Assembly: GCA_963678705.1 (NCBI GenBank)
Contig: OY783209.1
Coordinates: 9,858,001 to 9,922,000, forward strand
Length of the DNA: 64,000 bases
Source: Panorpa germanica
Taxonomy: Eukaryota; Arthropoda; Insecta; Mecoptera; Panorpidae
Reading direction: 5' to 3'
Both the position numbers and the translations under genes were made by a program. Of this stretch, positions 24,975 to 34,454 are shown piece by piece; position 1 is the first letter of the stretch, and every line of letters starts with the position of its first letter. The notes beneath the pieces were generated by a model that was not told the origin of the DNA, ran no database searches, and saw nothing but the letters and a program-made list of their open reading frames with translations.

Positions 24975-27104
24975 AAATTAAAATCTATAATCCAATGATT
25001 ATAATTTTATTAGTCTTTCCCGTATTTCTAGATTCATTCATAATTGAAACCTTAATAAAATAAATGTAATTTAAAATTTAAATCAATCATATATAGTCGT
25101 TGATAATCAAAATAATTCTTCTTTATCTGCTTTATGTAGGTGATTTTGTTCTCATAGTTTCATAACAATATGCGAGTAACTTTGATAAATAAGTGAATAC
25201 TTTTCTTCGTTTCGAATACGCTCTGCCTCAGTTTGTTTTCGAATGCGTCCTTCCCTACTGCTTTGCGGCTTAGTTCTCATATTTCGTAGCTCGTATAAAC
25301 AATACTGATAGTTTTTAATGGTCCATCACATTTGTAAATTCTTGTTCTGTTTACAATACTTGTAGATCAATACACACATCATATATGTTTTCTTCTTAAG
25401 CGATTACTGCTTCACTTAGACCCTTAATTTCTTCTGGATTATTCACGTACTTCGTCATTTTCGTATTGTTTTCTTCATCTTTTTCAATTTGCATCGATTT
25501 CATCGGAATCTTCATCTACTTAACGACTTGCATTCTGGTAGTTCCTCTCGTACCTTCGATCATTGACTCGTTCAAGTATTCACACTTATTACCTTAGTCT
25601 TACGCATTATGAAAATCAACTACTAGTCTATCCTTCAGTTCCTCGTTGTTGTAAATGCTGCAATTTATACCCTTACGTAATTATTATAATTATAAATTCA
25701 TTTTCTGTCTTCTTTTCTATAATTTCTTACAATTGACATAACAAATTTGGCTCTTGTATAGCTCTTTTACTTATATTTTGATTAACTTTACTTAGAAGTT
25801 ATAGTCATTACAAAATATGAATTTATTTCATAACATATCTTAATTTTCTAGTTATTTTAATTATATTTTAAACATAACATGTAAATATCTTACGGCATGT
25901 GTTTCTTTTTTTTTTAAATATCATCAATCTCTTCTTATTACTTTTTTTTTTCTTTTTGATTGTTCTATACATGTTTTCCAACTTTGCAATATTTATGCCA
26001 TAAATTATTTTCATTTCTCTTACAAATTACTTGTTAGTTCTACATAATAATGAAATTTAATGTAAACATATTTTTTTTCCTTTAATTCAAATACAAATTT
26101 AACTTTTCTTTTAAATTTAGAATCAATATTCCATACTTTAGTTTATACTTTTATTAACGAATATTTTATTGAACTTATTCTCATTTACTGTATTTTTCCC
26201 ATTTAACAAATTTATTATATTTTTTTCTTTCAAATCAAAACATTATTCTAACATGGTTATATCAAAAATTATTCTTAACTCTATTTATTATTTTTTAAAC
26301 AACAAAATCTTAATTTTATAGATACTTTACTCAAATACTATAGTCAAGGTAAACATAATTATTAAACTTCAACACTTGTTACTTGAATTTAAAACAACTT
26401 TTTATATTCGCATGTAGTAATACATGTGCTTCACAAAATAAAATTTCTCTTTCTTTTTACTATATTATATCTCAATGCAATTTAACATTACAAGTGTTCA
26501 AATTTTCAATGAATACCTCTTATCAATTTTCAAATCTTCTTCTTTCTTTATTAAAGTTTCCAAAACAATCTGTGAACAGAAAAACATTTTAATTTATTCA
26601 ATATTTATGATATAAAATCTTCAAATAAGTCATCTCATCCTGTTTGCTGCATTTATTATGTATCTTGTCCATCTGAAATTATATAGCATTAGTATATCTC
26701 AATAAAACATAAAAATAATTATTCTTTAAACGTTATTGTTACTCATGTTTCGTACATCTGTAACTTCTGGTCTAATTTGTATATTATTGTACCCTTATCT
26801 AATTTATGTTCTCCAACCCCCTGTTAGAAATCTTATTTATGTTCACTTATATTCTCAAGTGTTAATTTCTTCTATGACCTTTCTGACTCGAATTTCAATA
26901 CATCTGTTACAAATAACTTTAGTCTCTAATTATATGTTTATTTTCTCAACTCATGACCTTTCTGTTTTTATGTTTCTTTTACTCGTAAAATATTAAAGTA
27001 CCATATTAGTCCCTTTAACAACTACTTAAACGATAAAATAATCCCTTTTTCAAATTGACCTTAACTAATTTATATCCTATTGAAACTCTGACAGTTATAA
27101 TTAG
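24975..27104 (-). other. Non-coding 3' region of the Gypsy element
   Basis: About 2.1 kb between the pol stop and the 3' LTR. The sense (minus) strand is A-rich and has no open frame above about 60 codons, so no env or other third gene is visible. Plus-strand frames here are short and unsupported. Confidence 0.6.
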
Positions 27105-30100
27105 TTATATTCTACTATTCGATATCCACGGTTGTTTTGGTGCAACGCATCGGCTGCGCAAAGAGTAACTATGCCCAATTGTATCTTCAACTGGATTTTC
27201 TATCTCAATATCAATATTCTCTATATTGTCATTATTATCAATATTCGTGTCTATCTCGATTATTTCTTCTATCTCATCTGATATATCATTATTCGTATCA
27301 CTAGTATAACCAAAATTCAATAAATTACCGAAACCTGTATTTAGATTCGTATCATTTTCTTCATCTTCAGATTCACTTTCTGAATGAACTTCATTATTTC
27401 CTGAAAATACTTCAGCTGTGTTACCTTTAAATTTCTTGAGGCGATTAACATGCACTCGTTCTTCCCGTTTTCCATAAATTTCCTTTATTAAAAAGTTTAC
27501 TTCGCTGGTTCTATCAATAATTCTATAAGGCCCTCGCCATACTTTTCCAAGTTTTCTACTTAATCCCGGTGTGTGCGTCATATGTTTCAATAGCACATGA
27601 TCACCTATTTTAAATTTTACCGGTTCCGACTTTTTATTATATTGTTTAGCCTGTCTATCTTTTGCTGTTTCTAACCTTTCTGTACATAACTTAAAAGCGT
27701 TCTTTAATCTTAAAATTAATTCGGCGGCATAATTATCATCGAGGTCGTATCTAACTCTTTCAGGTTTTAATACTTCACCATATGGTAATACCATATCACG
27801 ACCATGCATTAGAAAAAATGGTGTTTCTTGTGTCGAACTATGTATAGCTGCATTGTATGCCATGACAGCGTAGTTTAAGCAGGAATCCCAATTCCTTTGA
27901 TCAGAATCCACGAAATGTGACAAATAGTCTTTTAATATACGATGACAACGTTCTAAACTTCCGTTTGTCGAAGGAGAATACGCTGATGTTGAAAGTTGCG
28001 TAATGTCTAGTCTCTTACAAACGTTTCTAAATAATTCGGACAAAAAGTTAGTACCTCTATCTGTCAATAAAGCTTTAGGAGTACCATAACGTGCTATAAC
28101 TTGTTCACAAAATACCTTTGCTACCGTTTCTGCAGACTGATCAGGTATTGCAAACGCTTGCAAGTATTTTGAGAATGCACATTGAACTGTTAAAATGTAC
28201 TTCATTCCTGAATTACTGAGTACTAATGGTCCTACAATATCTAGTGAAATTCTTTCAAATGGATAAGTAAGCGGTTTAAATTTCTGTAACGGTGCTCGTT
28301 TTAAATGAGGTGACGTTTTTCTCATTTGACAGCTCAAACATTCTTCACAATATCTTTTTATGTCTTGTCTCATTGCTGGCCATACAAAATGTTTCTTTAT
28401 TATCTGTAGTGTCCCTTCAAATGCCCTATGCCCTGCTGAAGGCGTATTGTGAAACATATACAATATATTCGGTACCATTCGTGTTGGTGCTACTACACAG
28501 TCATTTCTATCTGTTTTTTCATTACTTTTCTTATACAATATACCCCTATCATCTAAATAATAATCATTTTTCTCCCCATACTTAGTTTGCGTTATTAATT
28601 GTTTAATATGGGAATCACTAGCTTGTTCATTTTTAATTTGACACCAATCCCAATATGGAACTTCTTCAGCTGCTACGGCTGCAATACTTTCTGTTTCTAT
28701 TCTACTTAATGCATCGACATTACCGTGTTTTACCCCTGGCCTATAAATAATTTCAAAATCGTAATCTGCTAAAGTTAAAGCCCACCGTGCTAATCTACTT
28801 TTCATTGGATCTTTCATAGTCATTAACCAACGTAATGATCTGTGATCTGTTTGAATCTTAAATTTCTTACCATATAAATATGTACGAAAGTGTGATAAAC
28901 TCCATAAAATCGCTAAACATTCCCTTTCTGTGGTTGAGTAATTTTTCTCACATTTATTTAATTTACGAGAAGCGTATGCGACAGGACGTTCTACTCCATC
29001 CTGAACTTGGCTTAGGATTGCGCCTAATGCGATTCCTGATGCATCTGTCCCTAATATAAATTCTTGACTAAAATCTGGGTAAGCTAAGACTGGCTCAGAA
29101 CATAACGCGTTCTTTAATGCTTCAAAACTTTTCTCTTGTTCAGGTCCCCAAATAAATGACTCATTTTTACAAGTTAGTTTTGTTAGGCTTGATGATAATT
29201 CTGAAAAATTCTTTATAAATCGTCTATAAAATGAAGCTAACCCTATAAAAGATCGGATTTGTTTAACTGTTTTCGGACGCGGATAGTTTCTAATTACTTC
29301 CGTTTTTTCTGGATCTGCCTTTACACCATCACTAGAAATAATATGACCAAGATATTGCGTTTCTTTATTCATAAATTCACATTTGCTAGGCTTCAATGTC
29401 AAACTTGCTTCTCTCAAGCGATCGAAAACCTCTTTAATTCTCTGGATATGTGAATCTACATCATCGTTACTAAATATTATAATATCATCTAGGTAAACTA
29501 AACAATGTACTCCGGTTAAACCCGCTAACACTGCATACATAAGTCTCTGAAATGTAGCAGGAGCTGATACTAACCCAAACGGCATAACATTAAATTGAAG
29601 GTGTAAATCAGGTGTTGAAAATGCTGTTAATTCTTTAGATTTTTCGTCCATTTCAATTTGCCAAAATCCCGATGCTAAATCTAATTTGGTAAATAAACTT
29701 GCTTTGCCTAATTTATCAAGAGTGTCTACTAAGTGTGGTAATGGAAAGTAATCTCTTTTTGTTATTGCGTTAAGACCCCTGTAATCTATGCAAACTCTAA
29801 CCTTGTTTTCCCCATTTGCTGCTTTCTTATTTACAAGAACAACATTACTGGACCACGGTGACATTGATGGTTCTACTATGCCATCTTCAAGCATTTGATC
29901 TATCTGTTCTCTCAGTACCTGTAACTGTGCATGCGGAACTCTATATGGTTGTTTAGTTATAGGAGGAACATCTTGAATTATTATCTTATGTTTAACTATC
30001 GAGGTAGTTTTCAATTCTTGACCCTCTGTTAAGAATATGTCGCGATATTCGTAAATTAAATTTTCCATTTTACTTTGGTCTCTAGCACTTAAATGATTTA

Positions 30101-32015
30101 ACTTTATTTTACTAAAAAGTTCCGTTATTCTCTGTGTTTTATTTATATCATCATTCTTATGACTTTTTTGCTTCCACTGATTGGTAACTTCATGTATAAT
30201 TTTATCTTCTTTAGCTGTTAAATTATTATAACCTATTTCATCAAATAATTGTATATTTTCAAACCCTGTGTTTATTTCTGCTGATCGTACAGCACCAATT
30301 AAAATATTTTTATTTCTTTGTCGGACGTGCTCTCTTAATAATTCAACTGTTTCAGTATATTCGTTATCATATGGCTCTATTATACCTATCTTAGTATTTA
30401 TTGGTATATTTATACTCTTTTGCGTAACATTGGTTATTCTACATATTAACCTACCCTTACATATTGAATTTACACTTCTTGCTACTAATACTCCATCTAT
30501 ACTCAATTCTGGGTTAAAAATCCCATGACCTTCCTTAATGTCTTTTTGAAATGCATGAACATTTATTGTACATCGGGGCGGTAACGTTTCTTGACCTAGT
30601 AACCTAACACTATACCGATTACTACTACACATGTGTGCGTCTGTTCGCTTTCGAGTGGTTTCAGATTTCTCATTCATAGTTGTGTTTATTTTTTCAGCTC
30701 GCTCAGCTGTGTGTATTCTTTTTAACCACTTTGTTTGTAAGTTCTTCCATTTCTTTACCTGTTCTTGGGATTTAACATTCTTTCCGTCAATGTTATCTTT
30801 TAAATCATTATCATTTTTACTTATTACACAGTTCATATACCTTTTTTCATTTTTTTTCGATTCGCCATCATAGAATGCTATCTTTATTTTACTTTCAGAA
30901 AATATATATTCAATCATTTTACTCACTATTGTAAAATCTAATTTATCTAGCCCACATGCTATGTATGGTAATGCAATAAATTTCACTTTATTTTCTAACA
31001 TATGATCCCGTAATTTAATTATTGACGAATATAAATCTGCGTAGAGAGGTTTCTCGTTACTCCTCTTTTTTGTCACTAAATAATATATAAAACGATTTTC
31101 ATCTTTTAATATAGCTAATCCACCCTTTTTCTGTTTCTGTCTCAAAAGCTGCTCAACTCTGCCAAATCTTTCTTTAAATTCAACTGCTATTCCTTGTGAC
31201 ATACGTAAATCTGAGGCTACACAATGACCCAATGCATACTTGCTAGATGCATTAAACAAATCTCCCTTATTATAATTTATTTTGCACAACGTCTCTATCG
31301 TTGGAAATCTACTAATTTTCCATTTTAGAAAATCATCAAAACTTTTATATTCGTGCCCTATCTTATCAATTCGCTGATTATTTACTTCTCTTTTTACGTC
31401 AATATTTTCTGTTTCAGTACAACCTATATTTCTACCTTTTCTATTCTTTTGTACGATTTTCCCTGACTTTGATATAACACGCTTTTGCCTTCTAATGATA
31501 CCATTTACATTTTCTCTAATCATATTATTAATATTCAAATTATCTCTCTGAAAATCATGTACAGTATTACGATTAATGTCGTAAATAACGTTTCTGTATA
31601 TTAAAATACCCTTTCCAAAATCTACAATTATCCCAAATTTACGAAGAAAGTCTAACCCAATTATACCTGTCCAATTTTCCATATTTTCTACAATTTCAAA
31701 ATCAAAAGTCACATTATCCCCAAATAAATCTAACTTTAATCTGCTTTTACCAAGTGTATGTATTTTATTATTTTGTGCATCTCGCAAGATATTTTGCGAT
31801 TCTGTAATTTTTTCTGTTTTTAAACATTCTCTAGTTAGTAGGCTGGCGCCTGCACCACTATCTATAAGAACGTTACAATTTTGACCATTAATTACTAAAT
31901 TAAGAAACCATTGATTATCATGAAATGCCGGTACATACAACTCTGTAAGATTACCCTTTTGATTACTTATTGAATGGCTTCTACGTCTCGGGTAGTGAGT
32001 GAAGCCATCAATCCG
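27105..32015 (-). CDS. pol: Gypsy Pol polyprotein with embedded TARG1-like macro domain
   Basis: Expressed by -1 frameshifting from gag (frame open from 32021). Residues are numbered from the TTG codon at 31940, giving 1,611 residues to the stop. Aspartic protease at 1-115 (IDSGAGASLL, Asp27; IIGLDFL 93-99). Basic linker. Macro domain at about 219-366. Charged linker. A beta-rich region at 440-525 usual between Gypsy protease and RT. Reverse transcriptase at about 640-910 (LDLASGFWQI, YLDD at 816-819). RNase H at about 960-1080 (Asp966, Glu1005, Asp1032, Asp1076). Integrase has a zinc-binding H/H/C/C (1164, 1171, 1201, 1204), a catalytic D1234, D1294, E1330 with 35 residues between the last two, and GPY at 1470-1472. 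The tail at 1515-1590 is acidic. Every catalytic residue I can check is present and there is no internal stop. The macro domain is the odd feature: it is not a standard part of Gypsy Pol. Confidence 0.95.
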   Translation of the reverse strand, partial: RIDGFTHYPRRRSHSISNQKGNLTELYVPAFHDNQWFLNLVINGQNCNVLIDSGAGASLLTRECLKTEKITESQNILRDAQNNKIHTLGKSRLKLDLFGDNVTFDFEIVENMENWTGIIGLDFLRKFGIIVDFGKGILIYRNVIYDINRNTVHDFQRDNLNINNMIRENVNGIIRRQKRVISKSGKIVQKNRKGRNIGCTETENIDVKREVNNQRIDKIGHEYKSFDDFLKWKISRFPTIETLCKINYNKGDLFNASSKYALGHCVASDLRMSQGIAVEFKERFGRVEQLLRQKQKKGGLAILKDENRFIYYLVTKKRSNEKPLYADLYSSIIKLRDHMLENKVKFIALPYIACGLDKLDFTIVSKMIEYIFSESKIKIAFYDGESKKNEKRYMNCVISKNDNDLKDNIDGKNVKSQEQVKKWKNLQTKWLKRIHTAERAEKINTTMNEKSETTRKRTDAHMCSSNRYSVRLLGQETLPPRCTINVHAFQKDIKEGHGIFNPELSIDGVLVARSVNSICKGRLICRITNVTQKSINIPINTKIGIIEPYDNEYTETVELLREHVRQRNKNILIGAVRSAEINTGFENIQLFDEIGYNNLTAKEDKIIHEVTNQWKQKSHKNDDINKTQRITELFSKIKLNHLSARDQSKMENLIYEYRDIFLTEGQELKTTSIVKHKIIIQDVPPITKQPYRVPHAQLQVLREQIDQMLEDGIVEPSMSPWSSNVVLVNKKAANGENKVRVCIDYRGLNAITKRDYFPLPHLVDTLDKLGKASLFTKLDLASGFWQIEMDEKSKELTAFSTPDLHLQFNVMPFGLVSAPATFQRLMYAVLAGLTGVHCLVYLDDIIIFSNDDVDSHIQRIKEVFDRLREASLTLKPSKCEFMNKETQYLGHIISSDGVKADPEKTEVIRNYPRPKTVKQIRSFIGLASFYRRFIKNFSELSSSLTKLTCKNESFIWGPEQEKSFEALKNALCSEPVLAYPDFSQEFILGTDASGIALGAILSQVQDGVERPVAYASRKLNKCEKNYSTTERECLAILWSLSHFRTYLYGKKFKIQTDHRSLRWLMTMKDPMKSRLARWALTLADYDFEIIYRPGVKHGNVDALSRIETESIAAVAAEEVPYWDWCQIKNEQASDSHIKQLITQTKYGEKNDYYLDDRGILYKKSNEKTDRNDCVVAPTRMVPNILYMFHNTPSAGHRAFEGTLQIIKKHFVWPAMRQDIKRYCEECLSCQMRKTSPHLKRAPLQKFKPLTYPFERISLDIVGPLVLSNSGMKYILTVQCAFSKYLQAFAIPDQSAETVAKVFCEQVIARYGTPKALLTDRGTNFLSELFRNVCKRLDITQLSTSAYSPSTNGSLERCHRILKDYLSHFVDSDQRNWDSCLNYAVMAYNAAIHSSTQETPFFLMHGRDMVLPYGEVLKPERVRYDLDDNYAAELILRLKNAFKLCTERLETAKDRQAKQYNKKSEPVKFKIGDHVLLKHMTHTPGLSRKLGKVWRGPYRIIDRTSEVNFLIKEIYGKREERVHVNRLKKFKGNTAEVFSGNNEVHSESESEDEENDTNLNTGFGNLLNFGYTSDTNNDISDEIEEIIEIDTNIDNNDNIENIDIEIENPVEDTIGHSYSLRSRCVAPKQPWISNSRI
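30843..31286 (-). other. Macro domain (TARG1/OARD1 type) inside Pol
   Basis: Residues about 219-366 of Pol, between protease and RT. Motifs in order: CKINYNKGDLF (a GD at 226-227 that in the family contacts adenosine), HC-x4-D-x-RM-x2-GIAVEFKERFG (substrate loop), a basic KKGGLAIL segment, FIYYLVTKKR (Lys291) and IACGLDKL (Asp332). In TARG1/OARD1 the equivalent Lys and Asp form the catalytic pair that removes ADP-ribose from acidic residues. Both are conserved here, so hydrolase activity is predicted. About 150 residues matches the complete cellular OARD1 length, so the whole protein seems to have been captured. Biological role (for example opposing host PARP-mediated restriction) is inference only. 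Confidence 0.85.
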
Positions 32016-33088
32016 TTTAAATTATCCTCATAATTATTGGACGCGCGTAAATTTCTTTCTTCTACTTCGCTTGGCTTATTTTCGATGCTGCGAATATTTC
32101 TGTTACTTTGGAAAGTCACTTGTCTCTGATTTCTCGCAGGACTACGGCTATCATTATATTCTTGGAGGACTCTAACTCTCCCTAATCGGTCATTACTTTG
32201 ACTACGGTTTCCATACCTATTTAAACTGCGATTTCTTTGAAATCGATCTCTTACGTCTCTTATCTCCCGTTGAGGACGACTACGACAATCTCTCTGAAAA
32301 TGTCCTACTCTGTTACAATTGTAACACCTTACTCCATCTCTTTGCCTATTATTTAACCTTCGGCTTTGTGAACCGCTACGCGAGTTGCTAGGTCGCATAG
32401 ACGATTGATTATTTTGAGATGTGCGATTTACATAATAGTGGTCGGTTCTATTTATTCGGTTTGTACCACCTGTAGCAATCTCTGCTACGTAGCCTTGCTT
32501 CGATGAGACTAAATCATCGGTTTCTACTCTTTCCGCAATTTCAACGGCACTATTAAAACTCTTGGGATCCACGGCCCAAATAAACTTAGAATATCTCGGC
32601 GATATCCCTTCTTTAAATCTTTTTAAAACGGCTACTTGCAACTCAACTGTAAGCTTCTTTTCTTGCTCTTTATCAATTGCTTCTGGTACACATTTTGACC
32701 CTAATGCCCATAACCTTTGTGAAAATTCATAAACAGTCTCGCCATGTCTTTGTTTACAACCCCCGAACTCAATTTCTGCTTGTCTCAGAGCAGATGGTCC
32801 TTTTCTGCTATATCTAGACAATAATGCATTACGAATACTCATATAACTACGGTTCTCACTTTGAACCTCCGAATTAGACAAAAGATATTCAGCTACATCA
32901 GGCGACACTTTCGCAAATACGGTAACTGATTGTACCTTATCGGTCCAATCCAACAATTCTGCCATTTGATCCACCGCATTTAAAAATGTTGCTATGCTAC
33001 CTGTACCGTCAAAGAATGGTATATAATTCAATCCTTTTAATTTAGGAATTTCTGGGGCAATAACTACGTTTGGTTCATTAGTTGTCAT
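31967..33088 (-). CDS. gag: Gypsy Gag protein
   Basis: 373 residues from the ATG at 33088, the first ATG after the leader. The N-terminal two thirds (about 20-195) has the pattern of a retrotransposon capsid (FFDGTGSIATFLNAV, RQAEIEFGGCKQ, YEFSQRLWALG). An Arg/Asn/Ser-rich nucleocapsid follows with one C-x2-C-x4-H-x4-C zinc knuckle (Cys255, Cys258, His263, Cys268) for RNA binding. The stop at 31967-31969 is bypassed by the -1 slippery site over codons 356-358. Assembles the particle that packages the element RNA. No mutation is visible. Confidence 0.93.
   Translation of the reverse strand: MTTNEPNVVIAPEIPKLKGLNYIPFFDGTGSIATFLNAVDQMAELLDWTDKVQSVTVFAKVSPDVAEYLLSNSEVQSENRSYMSIRNALLSRYSRKGPSALRQAEIEFGGCKQRHGETVYEFSQRLWALGSKCVPEAIDKEQEKKLTVELQVAVLKRFKEGISPRYSKFIWAVDPKSFNSAVEIAERVETDDLVSSKQGYVAEIATGGTNRINRTDHYYVNRTSQNNQSSMRPSNSRSGSQSRRLNNRQRDGVRCYNCNRVGHFQRDCRSRPQREIRDVRDRFQRNRSLNRYGNRSQSNDRLGRVRVLQEYNDSRSPARNQRQVTFQSNRNIRSIENKPSEVEERNLRASNNYEDNLNGLMASLTTRDVEAIQ
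31974..32021 (-). promoter_or_regulatory. Programmed -1 ribosomal frameshift signal (gag-pol)
   Basis: Minus strand: the heptamer TTTAAAC (32021-32015) lies exactly in the gag frame as T TTA AAC, the canonical X XXY YYZ form. After a 6-nt spacer (32014-32009) comes ATGGCTTC (32008-32001), a 19-nt loop, then GAAGCCAT (31981-31974), a perfect 8-bp stem extendable by ATTGA/TCAAT with one bulge. The pol frame is open from 32021 and gag stops at 31967, so slippage here joins the two frames. Confidence 0.88.
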
Positions 33089-34432
33089 TTTAACTATTTG
33101 GAATAAACTTTAAATCAAATAAAAACCTTTAGTAAGCTTCAATAAACTACTACAAATATTTTAAAATCTATTTTTTTTTTTTAAAAGTAAACAATATCTT
33201 ACACGGCCTTAGTTATTTTAACAAAACTGTACGCTTGTGATTTACTTTTTGAAACGAAATGGAACGTCTGGTTGTTTATATATACATAAAAATAAACAAA
33301 CAAATTATTTTTAAGTAGGTCAAACAAAATGCTAGTATATTTAATATAGACTGTTTTTAGAACAATAAAAACCCAAATAAAAATTATGACAAACAATATT
33401 TATGACAAAAGTATATTAACGAATTGTAAATTGATAAAATTATTTTTAATTATTAGTTAAATAAAATCAAACAAACTATTTTATGTATTACTCAATATTT
33501 TCTCATATAATCTAAAAATAAATTCAAAATAATTTCAAATAAGTTGTGTTACAAATTTTTTTAATCGTTCCAATCACTTAATAAAATTACGACAAAACAA
33601 AAACTACTTATTTTTTCAATTCCTGTTACAATGACTCTAAACTTTATACTTTATAAAAACGTGCCACTTTACTTGTGAATTACAAAAACTATTTTAAAAA
33701 ATATCCCTTATTTAGTTACGGTTAAAACAAAATATTCAACTTTAACAAGTTATGGTTTAGAAAAATTATCTACTGTTTAGTTCCTTAAATTTATTCCCTT
33801 TTTACAAAACTTAAAATACCCCACTCTTTGATTATTTAAATATTCCCTTTTCTTTAATTATGCTGATATCTTTTCTTTTTCTAATTATTAATATGCAGTT
33901 GCTAGTTGCAATTAATAAACTATATCTCTTTTTTAATTATTAATATGCAGTTGCTAGTTGCAATTAATAACCTATATTTCTTTTTCCCAATTAATACAAT
34001 TTTATCCTTTTTTTCCCAGTTACTATAATTTATTCCTTTTTTCACAATTATCTTTCTTCCCAGTTACTACAATTTATTCCTTTTTTCACAATATTTCTTT
34101 TTTCCCGTTACTAAGATTATCCCTTTATTTTCTCAAATTATTTTCCACTTAATGCCTTTTTTCTCAATTACTCAAATTTCTGCCTTTTTTAATATCCCAC
34201 AATGTTAATACCTTTTTTAACGTATCTCTCTTTTAATATATCTCTCTTTTAAAATACCTTACAATTTCTATACCCTTTTTCTTTTAAATGACCTCACAAT
34301 TTCAATACCTCTCTTTTAATATATCCCACAATTTTCGTATCTCACGTATTTTCGTATTTTAACGTATCCCTCTTTTAATGCACCCCTTTTTATACGACCC
34401 AACAATTTTTAAATACCCTTTTTCTTTTAATT
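33089..34432 (-). other. Leader (5' untranslated region) of the Gypsy element
   Basis: About 1.35 kb between the primer-binding site and gag. It is strongly A-rich on the sense strand. It contains a direct tandem duplication of about 52 bp (copies starting at 33883 and 33935, each with TTAATATGCAGTTGCTAGTT) and, from about 33988 to 34430, a degenerate array of pyrimidine-rich units (CCCAGTTACTAC-AATTTATTCC and variants). No ORF on the sense strand is supported. Confidence 0.7.
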
Positions 34433-34451
34433 GATCCCACTTCTGACACCA
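34433..34451 (-). other. Primer-binding site, tRNA-Leu type
   Basis: Minus strand TGGTGTCAGAAGTGGGATC, 3 nt inside the 5' LTR. Its complement ends CCCACTTCTGACACCA, the acceptor and T-arm 3' end of eukaryotic tRNA-Leu plus CCA. Confidence 0.8.
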
Positions 34452-34454
34452 AAA

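Noticed and set aside
30360-30630. dUTPase domain between protease and RT
   Set aside because: Residues 440-525 fit the beta-rich spacer usual in Gypsy Pol (VLVARSV, then NVTQKSINIPINTKIGIIEP) and lack dUTPase motifs.
28292-30873. Plus-strand frames across pol
   Set aside because: They are antisense shadows of the pol coding strand with low-complexity, Phe/Leu/Ser-rich content.
27105-31940. Treating the codon at 31940 as the true start of pol
   Set aside because: That codon is TTG, not ATG, and the frame is open upstream to 32021 across a frameshift site, so Pol is made as a Gag-Pol fusion.
33883-34430. CRISPR-like array
   Set aside because: The repeats are degenerate, without regular unique spacers, and the genome is eukaryotic.
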